Assembly: GCF_001592365.1 (NCBI RefSeq)
Contig: NZ_BCWU01000005.1
Span: forward strand, 186,001-250,000
Reading direction: 5' to 3'
Length of the DNA: 64,000 nucleotides
Source of the DNA: Gordonia hydrophobica NBRC 16057
GTDB taxonomy: Bacteria; Actinomycetota; Actinomycetes; Mycobacteriales; Mycobacteriaceae
Positions 33,702 through 40,028 of the stretch are shown here, piece after piece. The translations under genes and the position numbers were made by a program. The notes under the pieces are model-generated. The model made no database searches. It worked only from the letters and a program-made list of their open reading frames with translations, and was not told where the DNA came from. Position 1 is the first letter of the stretch, and each line of letters begins with the position of its first letter.

Positions 33702-34913
33702 ATGCCGACATCAGTGCTGTGGGTGACCCTGATCGCAGTATGGCTGTTCGTGCTCATTCCCATGGTGCTGCGCGGCCGCCCTCAGGCGCGCAAGACCACG
33801 GCGGCGGCGGCGAACACCCGGTTGGTGCATCGTGGCGGATCGTCGCGCACTGCGGCGTCGCGGACCGCGACCCGCACCCGGGCCGCCCAGCGTGCCGCCG
33901 CGAACGCGGACGAGCGCGCCGCGGAACGGCGTCGGAAAGCGGCGGAGGCTAAGGCGGTAGCAGCGGACGACGACGTCGACTCTGATGAGGCCATCGAGGT
34001 CGACGCAGAACTCGTCGATCAGGATGTCGCCGACGACGCTGACGTCACCGGCGACCAGACCGAGGACGTGCTCGACGCCGAATACGAGACCGAGGACGCC
34101 GACGCCGACGCCGACGAGATCGCAGCAGAGGGCCGCGCGGCAGAGGACATCGAGGTGGCAGACGAGTCGGGTGAGGACGACGTCGACGTGGTCTCTGCGG
34201 CGGAGTTGACCGATCAGATTCCCGTGGTGCCCGACGACGTCGTCGACCTCGATCAGGCGCAGGCTGCACGCGACGCCGATCAGATCGTCGACGACGAGTA
34301 CACCGAAGACGACAGCGACGTCGAGTACGCGGACGACGAATACGAAGACGACGAATACGAGGACGAGGAATACGAGGACGAGTCGGCGTCGGTCGCCGAC
34401 GACGAGGTCGAGGATGCGCCGACTCCGCGCGAACTCCGCGGACGCGGCGGGTACGGTCCTGACCGGCTCGTCGAGCGCGAGACCATGCAGTACCGCGAAC
34501 GCCAGCGGATGGTCGTCGGGTTCTCGGTCGTGACGCTCGGTGCGATCATCAGTGCGTTCTTCTTCCAACCGTGGGGCATCGCCTTCGCGTGCGGCATGGT
34601 GGCGGCGTTCGGCACCTACCTGGCGATGCTGCGTCGTACGGTGCGGGCCGAGAACGTCCGCCGTGCGCAGCGTGCGGCCCGTCGCCGCAGGCAGGAGCAG
34701 GAGGACGCGCGGCTGGAGTCGCGGCAGGCCGAGCCCACCTATGTGGAACCGCCGGCGCGCCTGCGACGTCCCGGCGGCGCGATCCTCTTGGAGTTCGACG
34801 ACGAGGATCCGGCGTTCGACCACTTGCCGACCTACGACTTCGCCGACCGCGCCGGTTACGACGAGCAGTACGACGGCGAGCGCACCGAGACCTACGGCCG
34901 GGCCGCGGTGTAG
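33702..34913 (+). CDS. glpR: Divisome membrane protein, SepX/GlpR-like
   Basis: The 403-residue protein has a first transmembrane helix at residues 4-20 (SVLWVTLIAVWLFVLIPMV), a basic Ala/Arg-rich stretch (30-85), a long acidic disordered region (about 88-245) with YEDDE-type repeats, and two adjacent helices (about 270-312). An Arg-rich tail with LLEFDDEDPAFDHLPTYDFADRAGYDEQY follows. This architecture and position (after moeA and rimJ, as Rv0996) fit the SepX/GlpR family, the membrane receptor of the gephyrin-like protein Glp in the corynebacterial divisome. The acidic region is the probable partner-binding arm. Start at 33702 with GAGAGGAG. Confidence 0.82.
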   Translation: MPTSVLWVTLIAVWLFVLIPMVLRGRPQARKTTAAAANTRLVHRGGSSRTAASRTATRTRAAQRAAANADERAAERRRKAAEAKAVAADDDVDSDEAIEVDAELVDQDVADDADVTGDQTEDVLDAEYETEDADADADEIAAEGRAAEDIEVADESGEDDVDVVSAAELTDQIPVVPDDVVDLDQAQAARDADQIVDDEYTEDDSDVEYADDEYEDDEYEDEEYEDESASVADDEVEDAPTPRELRGRGGYGPDRLVERETMQYRERQRMVVGFSVVTLGAIISAFFFQPWGIAFACGMVAAFGTYLAMLRRTVRAENVRRAQRAARRRRQEQEDARLESRQAEPTYVEPPARLRRPGGAILLEFDDEDPAFDHLPTYDFADRAGYDEQYDGERTETYGRAAV

Positions 34914-34930
34914 GCTCGCCGCCCCCACGT

Positions 34931-34987
34931 TGGTCGATTGCTGCCTGCGAGCGGAGCGAGCACGCAGTTCATCGAGACCGTCGTGAG
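34931..34987 (+). repeat. 57-bp intergenic palindromic repeat, copy A
   Basis: It begins TGGTCGATTGCTGCCTGCGA, contains GAGCGAGCACGCAG and ends ATCGAGACCGTCGTGAG. An inverted, nearly identical copy lies at 36212-36268. The core GAGCG-AGCGAGC...ATCGAGACC is a pattern I recall from dispersed intergenic repeats in Gordonia and relatives. Confidence 0.78.
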
Positions 34988-35009
34988 GAGCAGCGACGTC
35001 CGGCTTCGG

Positions 35010-35030
35010 CCGTCACCGGGAATCAATCGT
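35010..35030 (+). repeat. 21-bp direct repeat, left copy
   Basis: CCGTCACCGGGAATCAATCG (first 20 bases); 19 of 21 positions are identical to the copy at 36281-36301 in the same orientation. The pair brackets the two genes at 35062-35999. Confidence 0.7.
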
Positions 35031-35049
35031 TTACGGTATGCGCTGGCAC

Positions 35050-35055
35050 TAAGGT
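35050..35055 (+). promoter_or_regulatory. Leaderless -10 box of the 56-residue protein gene
   Basis: TAAGGT six bases before the ATG at 35062, with no ribosome site; a leaderless start is likely. Confidence 0.5.
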
Positions 35056-35061
35056 GGCTGC

Positions 35062-35232
35062 ATGAGCGACGAACAGTGGTACTTCGACCTCTCGTCCGGT
35101 GAAGTGACGCAGGGCAAGATCGCGAATGTCTTCGACCGGATGGGGCCCTATCCGGATGAGGCGACGGCGCGGCGGGCGTTGGAGATCGCAGCCCAACGTA
35201 ACGCTGCCGCGGACGAGCAAGACGAGGACTGA
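35062..35232 (+). CDS. Small conserved hypothetical protein (56 aa)
   Basis: The 56-residue acidic protein begins MSDEQWYFDLSSGEVTQGKI and continues with RMGPYPDEATARRALEIAAQRN. The W-Y-F-x-L-x-x-G-x-V...GPY-x-x-x-x-x-A-x-x-A-L pattern is one I recall from very short, widespread actinobacterial proteins of unknown function (a compact beta-beta-alpha-looking unit). No Cys and no signal. The gene is flanked by the 21-bp direct repeats, with a convergent hypothetical gene 23 bp downstream. Confidence 0.8.
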   Translation: MSDEQWYFDLSSGEVTQGKIANVFDRMGPYPDEATARRALEIAAQRNAAADEQDED

Positions 35233-35255
35233 CCCGCGCGCCCGGTCGCTGCTCC

Positions 35256-35999
35256 TCAGTGGGCGACGGGTTCGACGGTCTCGGGATGCGCGACGATCCA
35301 CGTGCGGCACGCGGTCGCGGCGCGGCGCAGTGCGACGACCTCGCCGAGGTACGTAGCGGGGCCGCCGACGATCGGGATCCAGCCGAGCCAACTCAGCAGT
35401 CGGGGCGGCCCGGGCCGACTGCCGAGGCTGCGGGAGAGGTCGTAGAGCACGCGGCCGATCTGCCACAGGCGCGAGACGAACGCGGTGTTGCGTGCTGCGG
35501 CGTCCTCGGGCATCGCCTCGTCGAGTGTCCGTGATTCCAGGTGAGCGTCGAGGTCGCGGTCGAACAAGATCGCGGCGAGCATCGCGATGCCGGCCTCCCG
35601 CGAGGTGACGCCGTATTCGCGGCTGACGGCTCGCAGGACCAGCGCCTGGCTCGCGAAGGCGAGATAGTCGGCCATCGGGAGCTTCTTGGTCCACGCACCG
35701 AAGACGCCGGGGAACGCCACCCCGCCGGTCGTGACGAGGCCGATCCGCGATATCCACCACGCGGCGCGGTCCTGCATCGGGAGTTCGTCCCAGCCTGCGG
35801 TGCCGGGCCAATCGAGGACGTTCAGGATCTGCGACGCGGCTCCCGCACCCCGGTCGAGGCAAGTGCGCGACGCCGTGGGTAGGAACGTCCGAGGCTTCAA
35901 GTCCAGTGGATCCGCGGTCGCAAGGACATCGAGCATCGGGTCGACGGTCGCGATGGTGCGGTCGAGGACCTGAGCGATGTCGGCGTCGGAGAGTGCCAT
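35256..35999 (-). CDS. Hypothetical protein (247 aa)
   Basis: I do not recognise this 247-residue protein. It is mostly helical by composition. It has an N-terminal ALSDADIAQVLDRTIATVDPML, a central QDRAAWWISRIGLVTTGGVAFPG, and a hydrophobic C-terminal segment LLSWLGWIPIVGGPATYLGEVV that may be a membrane-associated hairpin. The paired-Asp segment AAILFDRDLDAH has no metal-site pattern I can name. No signal peptide. It converges on the 56-residue gene, and both lie between inverted 57-bp repeats and the 21-bp direct repeats. Confidence 0.75.
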   Translation of the reverse strand: MALSDADIAQVLDRTIATVDPMLDVLATADPLDLKPRTFLPTASRTCLDRGAGAASQILNVLDWPGTAGWDELPMQDRAAWWISRIGLVTTGGVAFPGVFGAWTKKLPMADYLAFASQALVLRAVSREYGVTSREAGIAMLAAILFDRDLDAHLESRTLDEAMPEDAAARNTAFVSRLWQIGRVLYDLSRSLGSRPGPPRLLSWLGWIPIVGGPATYLGEVVALRRAATACRTWIVAHPETVEPVAH

Positions 36000-36040
36000 T
36001 CACTGGAGGATAGTGGTCAGGTGAGCGATGTGCACTGCCA

Positions 36041-36070
36041 CCGAGCGTAGCGAGCGGGGGGTATCGAGAT
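36041..36070. repeat. Short degenerate copy of the intergenic repeat
   Basis: CCGAGCGTAGCGAGC followed by a G-run and GTATCGAGAT: a truncated form of the same GAGCG-AGCGAGC-ATCGAGA repeat core found at 34931 and 36212. Confidence 0.45.
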
Positions 36071-36088
36071 CTGCGTCCTCGAGGGCGT

Positions 36089-36159
36089 CTGAGAACTGCT
36101 GGCTCAGCACCCTCCGACGGCAATGTTCCGTCGGAAGCGCCTGAGCGGGCAGTTCTCAG
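36089..36159. repeat. 71-nt nested hairpin element
   Basis: Three nested perfect arm pairs occur: CTGAGAACTGC (36089-36099) with 36149-36159, GCTCAG (36102-36107) with 36141-36146, and TCCGACGG (36113-36120) with 36128-36135, closed by loop CAATGTT. It lies in a stretch without a gene, 90 bp upstream of the hypothetical protein's start on the other strand. It could be a structured RNA, a terminator-like element or a small repeat; function unknown. Confidence 0.6.
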
Positions 36160-36211
36160 CCGGAATCTGTCGGATGAGACTTCCCTGACGACCACCGCCA
36201 CCCGCCATGAA

Positions 36212-36268
36212 CTCACGACGGTCTCGATCACTGCGTGCTCGCTGCGGCTCGCAGGCAGCACTCGACCA
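36212..36268 (-). repeat. 57-bp intergenic palindromic repeat, copy B (inverted)
   Basis: The reverse complement begins TGGTCGAGTGCTGCCTGCGA and ends ATCGAGACCGTCGTGAG, almost identical to copy A. The two inverted copies bracket 34988-36211. Confidence 0.78.
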
Positions 36269-36280
36269 GCGTGGAGACGA

Positions 36281-36301
36281 CCGTCACTGGGAATCAATCA
36301 T
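36281..36301 (+). repeat. 21-bp direct repeat, right copy
   Basis: CCGTCACTGGGAATCAATCA (first 20 bases), same orientation as the copy at 35010-35030, two mismatches. Confidence 0.7.
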
Positions 36302-36337
36302 CAAGGGCGGGACGCTAGTGAAACTGGCTGCCATTCC

Positions 36338-36371
36338 CACATATGCATACATTGCAATATATGCATATGTG
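36338..36371. promoter_or_regulatory. Large palindromic operator upstream of the histidine-rich gene
   Basis: CACATATGCATA-N10-TATGCATATGTG: 12-bp perfect arms, each containing the self-palindrome TATGCATA, in an AT-rich island unlike the surrounding GC-rich DNA. It lies about 120 bp upstream of the histidine-rich gene. The form resembles operators of ArsR/SmtB-type metal sensors (KmtR, NmtR, SmtB); the actual regulator is not known. Confidence 0.65.
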
Positions 36372-36492
36372 TGTTTGGATCTCACTGTGACCTTCGAAGT
36401 CCACGTCACACATGTCGTCGACGACACCTTCGCGGATGTCCACGAGACAACGACCGACCCGGCCTGAACCGCCTCGAATAGGGAGCAGAACC

Positions 36493-36645
36493 ATGAGCAC
36501 GCATACCACTGCCGAACACACCACTGCTGAGCACGAGCACGGCGAGAACTGCGGCCACGAGGCCGTTCAGCACGACGATCACGTCGATTACCTGCACGAC
36601 GGACATCGTCACGCACTGCACGGCGATCACTACGACGAGCACTGA
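36493..36645 (+). CDS. Histidine-rich small metal-binding protein (50 aa)
   Basis: The 50-residue protein has about 15 His, one Cys and many Asp/Glu. It carries TTAEHTTAEHEHGENCGHEA and ends DYLHDGHRHALHGDHYDEH. Small His-rich proteins of this pattern occur in many actinobacteria and are often misnamed zinc transporter permease, but there is no membrane segment. It most likely binds Zn2+, Ni2+ or Co2+ in the cytoplasm. The start has AGGGAGCAG upstream. The palindrome at 36338 suggests control by a metal-sensing repressor. A hairpin terminator follows. Confidence 0.8.
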   Translation: MSTHTTAEHTTAEHEHGENCGHEAVQHDDHVDYLHDGHRHALHGDHYDEH

Positions 36646-36671
36646 GTCGACCCGACACGATCGACGCACGC

Positions 36672-36704
36672 GCACCCGGCGACGACCGCGTCATCGCCGG
36701 GTGC
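36672..36704 (+). terminator. Terminator of the histidine-rich gene
   Basis: Stem GCACCCGGCGA / TCGCCGGGTGC (11 bp perfect) with an 11-nt loop, 27 bp after the stop codon, followed by GTTGCC. Confidence 0.78.
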
Positions 36705-36726
36705 GTTGCCGTCTGCGGAATGGAGA

Positions 36727-36757
36727 AGAACCCGCAAGTCTGTGACCTGCGGGTTCT
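36727..36757. terminator. Terminator downstream of tRNA-Ala
   Basis: AGAACCCGCA and TGCGGGTTCT form a perfect 10-bp stem with an 11-nt interior that partly pairs. It lies 4 bp past the 3' end of the tRNA gene on the minus strand and is followed by TCTCC on that strand. Confidence 0.75.
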
Positions 36758-36760
36758 CGG

Positions 36761-36833
36761 TGGAGCTACGGGGAATCGAACCCCGGACCTACTCATTGCG
36801 AACGAGTCGCGCTACCAACTGCGCCATAGCCCC
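36761..36833 (-). tRNA. tRNA-Ala (anticodon CGC)
   Basis: This 73-nt cloverleaf was read on the minus strand. Acceptor GGGGCTA pairs with TAGCTCC, the D arm is GCGC-AGTTGGTA-GCGC, and the anticodon arm ACTCG-TTCGCAA-TGAGT has anticodon CGC (codon GCG, Ala). The T arm is CGGGG-TTCGATT-CCCCG. The discriminator base is A; CCA is not fully encoded. It reads Ala codon GCG, very frequent in this GC-rich genome. Confidence 0.95.
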
Positions 36834-36936
36834 GTGGTGTCCGCTCTGGCGAACGAAAGTCAGTTTAACAGCGCACAAACGCCGACGCACAATCGGCCCG
36901 GGGCGGGTCGTTCACGCGTCGGCGTCGGCGGGCGCG

Positions 36937-37029
36937 CTACTTGCCGAAGCCGAAGGTGATGGCGACGTGCAGCAGGTCGCCGCCGAAGATGCTGAAGTCG
37001 TTGAAGAACTGGGTCAGAGCGGGGAACAT
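36937..37029 (-). CDS. Phe-rich 30-residue peptide of unknown function
   Basis: ATG at 37029 is preceded by GAAGGA at good spacing and opens a 30-codon frame. The peptide starts MFPALTQFFNDF and ends HVAITFGFGK: seven Phe, a hydrophobic face and few charges, with no signal peptide and no Cys. I do not recognise it. Mycolic-acid bacteria encode very short outer-membrane channel peptides without signal sequences (PorA, PorH of Corynebacterium), and size and composition would allow such a role, but this is speculation. It stands alone, with about 400 bp of non-coding DNA upstream. Confidence 0.55.
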   Translation of the reverse strand: MFPALTQFFNDFSIFGGDLLHVAITFGFGK

Positions 37030-37443
37030 AGCGTTTCCTTCAGGGTGGTGGGTGTGTCGCATCAGGCGATGCCCAATGAGATTTGCACGACCGCCGGAAG
37101 GTGCCAACGGAGCCGAATGCGAATCACGTTCGCAAACGAATTGTGTTCCTGCACATAGGGATTCAAAGGCTAATCGGGGGCTTCGACGACCTGTGCCTTT
37201 GATTGGCGGCAACCCGGAATTCGCGTGAACTGTGAGTGCCGTCAGCCTGGTGTTCACCGCGCGCCGGAGATGGCGGCTCGCGACGTCGCCGTCGAAGTCT
37301 TGACCTAGGGTCGACTGTTGGTATGACACGAGGCGTTACATCGGCGGTCGTCTACTACGTCGTTCGGCGGGTGCAGCGACGTTATCGGCCACGGTGATTC
37401 AGTAACGGACATCACAGTGTTTGGGTGGTCTGCCCGTCATTCC
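37030..37443. other. 414-bp intergenic stretch without a convincing gene
   Basis: The stretch is less GC-rich than its surroundings. It contains an 8-bp inverted repeat TCAAAGGC (37163-37170) / GCCTTTGA (37195-37202) with a 24-nt spacer, which could be an operator or leader hairpin for the 30-residue peptide on the minus strand. No other supported feature is seen; the open frames that cross it lack ribosome sites. Confidence 0.5.
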
Positions 37444-38517
37444 CTACTCGCAGGCGATGCCGTCCCCGTCGCCGTCCATTCCCGGGCGGTAGCCGGGTTC
37501 GCCGATGAGCAGCGGTGCGGCACCGGCGGCGCGGGCTGCGCTGCAGTTCTTGTAGTAGACGTCTCCGCCTGCCGGTGCCTGGGCTGTGGTCTCGGGAACG
37601 CGAGTCCGCCGAGTCGCCGCCGTCGTGGGGGTCTCACGGACCGGCGTGGTCTCGGTCGAGGTCTCCGGAACCTCCGCGGTCGTCGGCGCGGTGCCTCCGC
37701 AGTTGGTGAGCAAACGCTGCATCGCCTGTTTCTCCGCCGCGGTCACCCACAGGCGGTAGGCGCTCTTCACCTCGATCTGCCGCGAGACATAGGTGCACCG
37801 GTAGGACCGGTTGGGCGGCAGCCAGGTCGCGGCGTCACCGTCGCCCTTCTGCTGATTGGTCGGGCCGTCGACGGCCTGCAGGTTGCGCGGGTCGTTCGCG
37901 AAATCAGTGCGTTCCTCGGTCGACAGTTGCTGCGCACCCTTCTGCCACGCGTCGGACAGGGCGACCACGTGGTCGATCTGCACCGCGGACGAGGTCTTCT
38001 GTCCACGCTCGAAGGCGATGGTCTTCCCGGTGTACACGTCGTCGACGGTGCCGCTCAGCACCACGCAGTCGCGCGTGCGCGGCTTGAACGTCAGGTCGGT
38101 GAGGTCTCTCTTCAAGATGTCGTTGCGGGTGTCGCAACCGTTGTGGCCGAACTCGACGGAGACGTCGTCGCTCCACGCCTGACCGAACAACGCTCGGTCG
38201 TAGCCCGTCTTCGGCGCCCGGCCTTTCACCGGCAACGTGGCGAGAGCAGCCAAGGCAGCGGTCGACGCCGCCGACAGAGCCTTGGTCGACGGGGCGGCGG
38301 AGCTGCTCATGGAGGTGGACGCGGGCGGCGCGGTGCTCGACCACGCGATGTCGCCGCGGTCGGTAACAGCGGACGCAGCGCTGGTCACCGCGGTGTCGGA
38401 GGCGGGGGAACAGCCGGTGATCAGGACCGCGGCGGCGGCGCCGACGGCACTGAGACCGACGGCGTGCGAACGGCCGATGAGCGATCGGCGGAGCGAGACG
38501 GACAAGCGAACCAACAT
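37444..38517 (-). CDS. Secreted lipoprotein with HNH-type nuclease and excalibur domains
   Basis: The 357-residue protein has a lipoprotein signal peptide (hydrophobic GLSAVGAAAAVLITGC, with the lipidated Cys near residue 36). A Ser/Ala-rich linker precedes a DUF1524/HNH-like nuclease domain (residues about 95-265; CDTRNDILKRDL, VQIDHVVALSDAWQKGA and DPRNLQAVDGPTNQQKGDGD). The IDHVV His and following Asn/Lys residues resemble the beta-beta-alpha-metal site. A Thr/Pro-rich linker leads to a C-terminal excalibur Ca2+-binding domain (YYKNCSAARAAG, then DGDGDGIACE). Probably an envelope-attached nuclease acting outside the cell; ATG at 38517 gives a sensible signal peptide. Confidence 0.86.
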   Translation of the reverse strand: MLVRLSVSLRRSLIGRSHAVGLSAVGAAAAVLITGCSPASDTAVTSAASAVTDRGDIAWSSTAPPASTSMSSSAAPSTKALSAASTAALAALATLPVKGRAPKTGYDRALFGQAWSDDVSVEFGHNGCDTRNDILKRDLTDLTFKPRTRDCVVLSGTVDDVYTGKTIAFERGQKTSSAVQIDHVVALSDAWQKGAQQLSTEERTDFANDPRNLQAVDGPTNQQKGDGDAATWLPPNRSYRCTYVSRQIEVKSAYRLWVTAAEKQAMQRLLTNCGGTAPTTAEVPETSTETTPVRETPTTAATRRTRVPETTAQAPAGGDVYYKNCSAARAAGAAPLLIGEPGYRPGMDGDGDGIACE

Positions 38518-38568
38518 AAGCGCATCATCGCATCGCCCTAAGACAATTCCGGCATCGTCGCGCCGAGG

Positions 38569-38574
38569 TAACTT
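38569..38574 (+). promoter_or_regulatory. Leaderless -10 box of the carboxylesterase gene
   Basis: TAACTT six bases upstream of GTG 38581, no ribosome site. Confidence 0.5.
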
Positions 38575-38580
38575 GATCGT

Positions 38581-39993
38581 GTGACCCGCATCGCAGAGCA
38601 GAACCTCGTCGTCTCCACCGTTTCCGGTCCCGTTCGCGGCCGCCACGACGCCGACGTCGTCGCATTTCTCGGCATTCCCTACGCCGCACCGCCGACCGGG
38701 GCCGCCGCGTTCGCCGCGCCGCAGCCGCACGCACGGTGGGAGGAGGTCCGTGACGCCACCGAGTACGGCCCGACGGCACCGCAGGTCGGCTATCCGGCAC
38801 CGATCGCCGCACTCCTCGACAACATCATCGAACCCGGCGACGACTACCTCAATCTGAACATCTGGACGCCGGATCCCGGGGCGACCGGCCTGCCCGTCAT
38901 GGTCTGGATCCACGGCGGAGCGTTCTCCCGCGGATCCAACCGCCTCGGCATCTACGCCGGCGACACCTTCGCCCGCGACGGCGTGGTCTGCGTCGGCATC
39001 AACTATCGGCTCGGCGTCCCCGGTTTCGGCGCGGTCCCGGGCGCTCCGGACAACCGCGGACTCCTCGATCAGATCGCCGCCTTGGAATGGGTGCGCGACA
39101 ATATCGCGGCGTTCGGCGGCGACCCCGCCGACGTGACGATCTTCGGCGAATCGGCGGGTGCCATGAGCGTGGCGTCTCTGGTCGCCTCACCTCGTGCGAC
39201 GGGGCTGTTCCACCGTGCAGCGATGCAGAGCGGCAACGGTCTCACCGCGGCCGACCGCGACGATGCGCGCAAGGTGACGGCGAAACTCGCCGAGAAACTG
39301 GGTGTGGAGAACACCGCGGCGGCGCTCAGCGCCATTCCGATGCCGGACCTGCTCAAGGCCCAGACCGACGTGGTCCTCGAGTTCACGATGAATCCGGACC
39401 CCGACGTCTGGGGGAGAACCGTTGCCGACATCGGACTCGGCATCATGACCACCTTCCCGGTGATCGACGGTGATGTGCTTCCGGCGACGCCGGAAGCGCT
39501 CATCGCCGATGGAGCGGGGCGTGACATTCCACTGCTCGCGGGATGGAACCAGACCGAGTTCCGGTTCTTCTTCGCTCCGACGGGCATCGCCGCCGCAGCC
39601 ACCGAAGGCATGGCGCGCGACATGCTCGGCCGCGCAGGCATGCCGACCGACCTGCTGGAACGGCGTCTCGCGGACGGCGCGAGTGCGGGCGACGCCCTGT
39701 GCGAGGCGATCACCGCGATCGCCTTCTCCGATCCCACCCGGGCGCTCGCCGCTGTGCGCACGGATGCGCCGACCTACCTGTACGAGTTCGCGTACGAGAG
39801 TCCGGTCGCCGACATCCGTGCCGGCCACGCCGTCGAGCTGCCCTTCGTGTTCGACCACCTCGACATCGCGCACTCCCTGGTCGGGCCCGAGCCGGATCAG
39901 TCCGTCGCCGATGCGATGCATGCGGCGTGGGTCCAGTTCGCGAAGACCGGCGAACCGGGCTGGGCCGGGGCGGAGCCGCATCGGTTCGGCTGA
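38581..39993 (+). CDS. Type-B carboxylesterase
   Basis: The 470-residue carboxylesterase/lipase family member has the N-terminal VSGPVRGRHDADVVAFLGIPYAAPP, oxyanion motif WIHGGAF, and nucleophile Ser191 in FGESAGAMS. A catalytic His is probable in GHAVELPFVFDHL. No signal peptide, so cytoplasmic. Homologues hydrolyse p-nitrobenzyl esters, carbamates or other xenobiotic esters. It is divergent from the lipoprotein gene with a 63-bp spacer and convergent with the DUF1023 gene. Confidence 0.9.
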   Translation: MTRIAEQNLVVSTVSGPVRGRHDADVVAFLGIPYAAPPTGAAAFAAPQPHARWEEVRDATEYGPTAPQVGYPAPIAALLDNIIEPGDDYLNLNIWTPDPGATGLPVMVWIHGGAFSRGSNRLGIYAGDTFARDGVVCVGINYRLGVPGFGAVPGAPDNRGLLDQIAALEWVRDNIAAFGGDPADVTIFGESAGAMSVASLVASPRATGLFHRAAMQSGNGLTAADRDDARKVTAKLAEKLGVENTAAALSAIPMPDLLKAQTDVVLEFTMNPDPDVWGRTVADIGLGIMTTFPVIDGDVLPATPEALIADGAGRDIPLLAGWNQTEFRFFFAPTGIAAAATEGMARDMLGRAGMPTDLLERRLADGASAGDALCEAITAIAFSDPTRALAAVRTDAPTYLYEFAYESPVADIRAGHAVELPFVFDHLDIAHSLVGPEPDQSVADAMHAAWVQFAKTGEPGWAGAEPHRFG

Positions 39994-40028
39994 TGCTCTG
40001 AACGCGCCCCGGCAGCACCGACGCGGAG

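Noticed and set aside
36089..36159. Simple rho-independent terminator
   Set aside because: No gene ends nearby on either strand, and the structure is nested and too long; listed as an unexplained element instead.
34931..36268. Insertion sequence or integrated element
   Set aside because: Inverted and direct repeats are present, but there is no transposase or integrase, and the enclosed genes have normal composition.
36207..36467. 86-codon plus-strand frame across the 36.2-36.5 kb region
   Set aside because: It runs through the inverted repeat copy, the 21-bp repeat and the palindromic operator, with no ribosome site. A short leader frame starting at 36387 is the only part I keep as a possibility.
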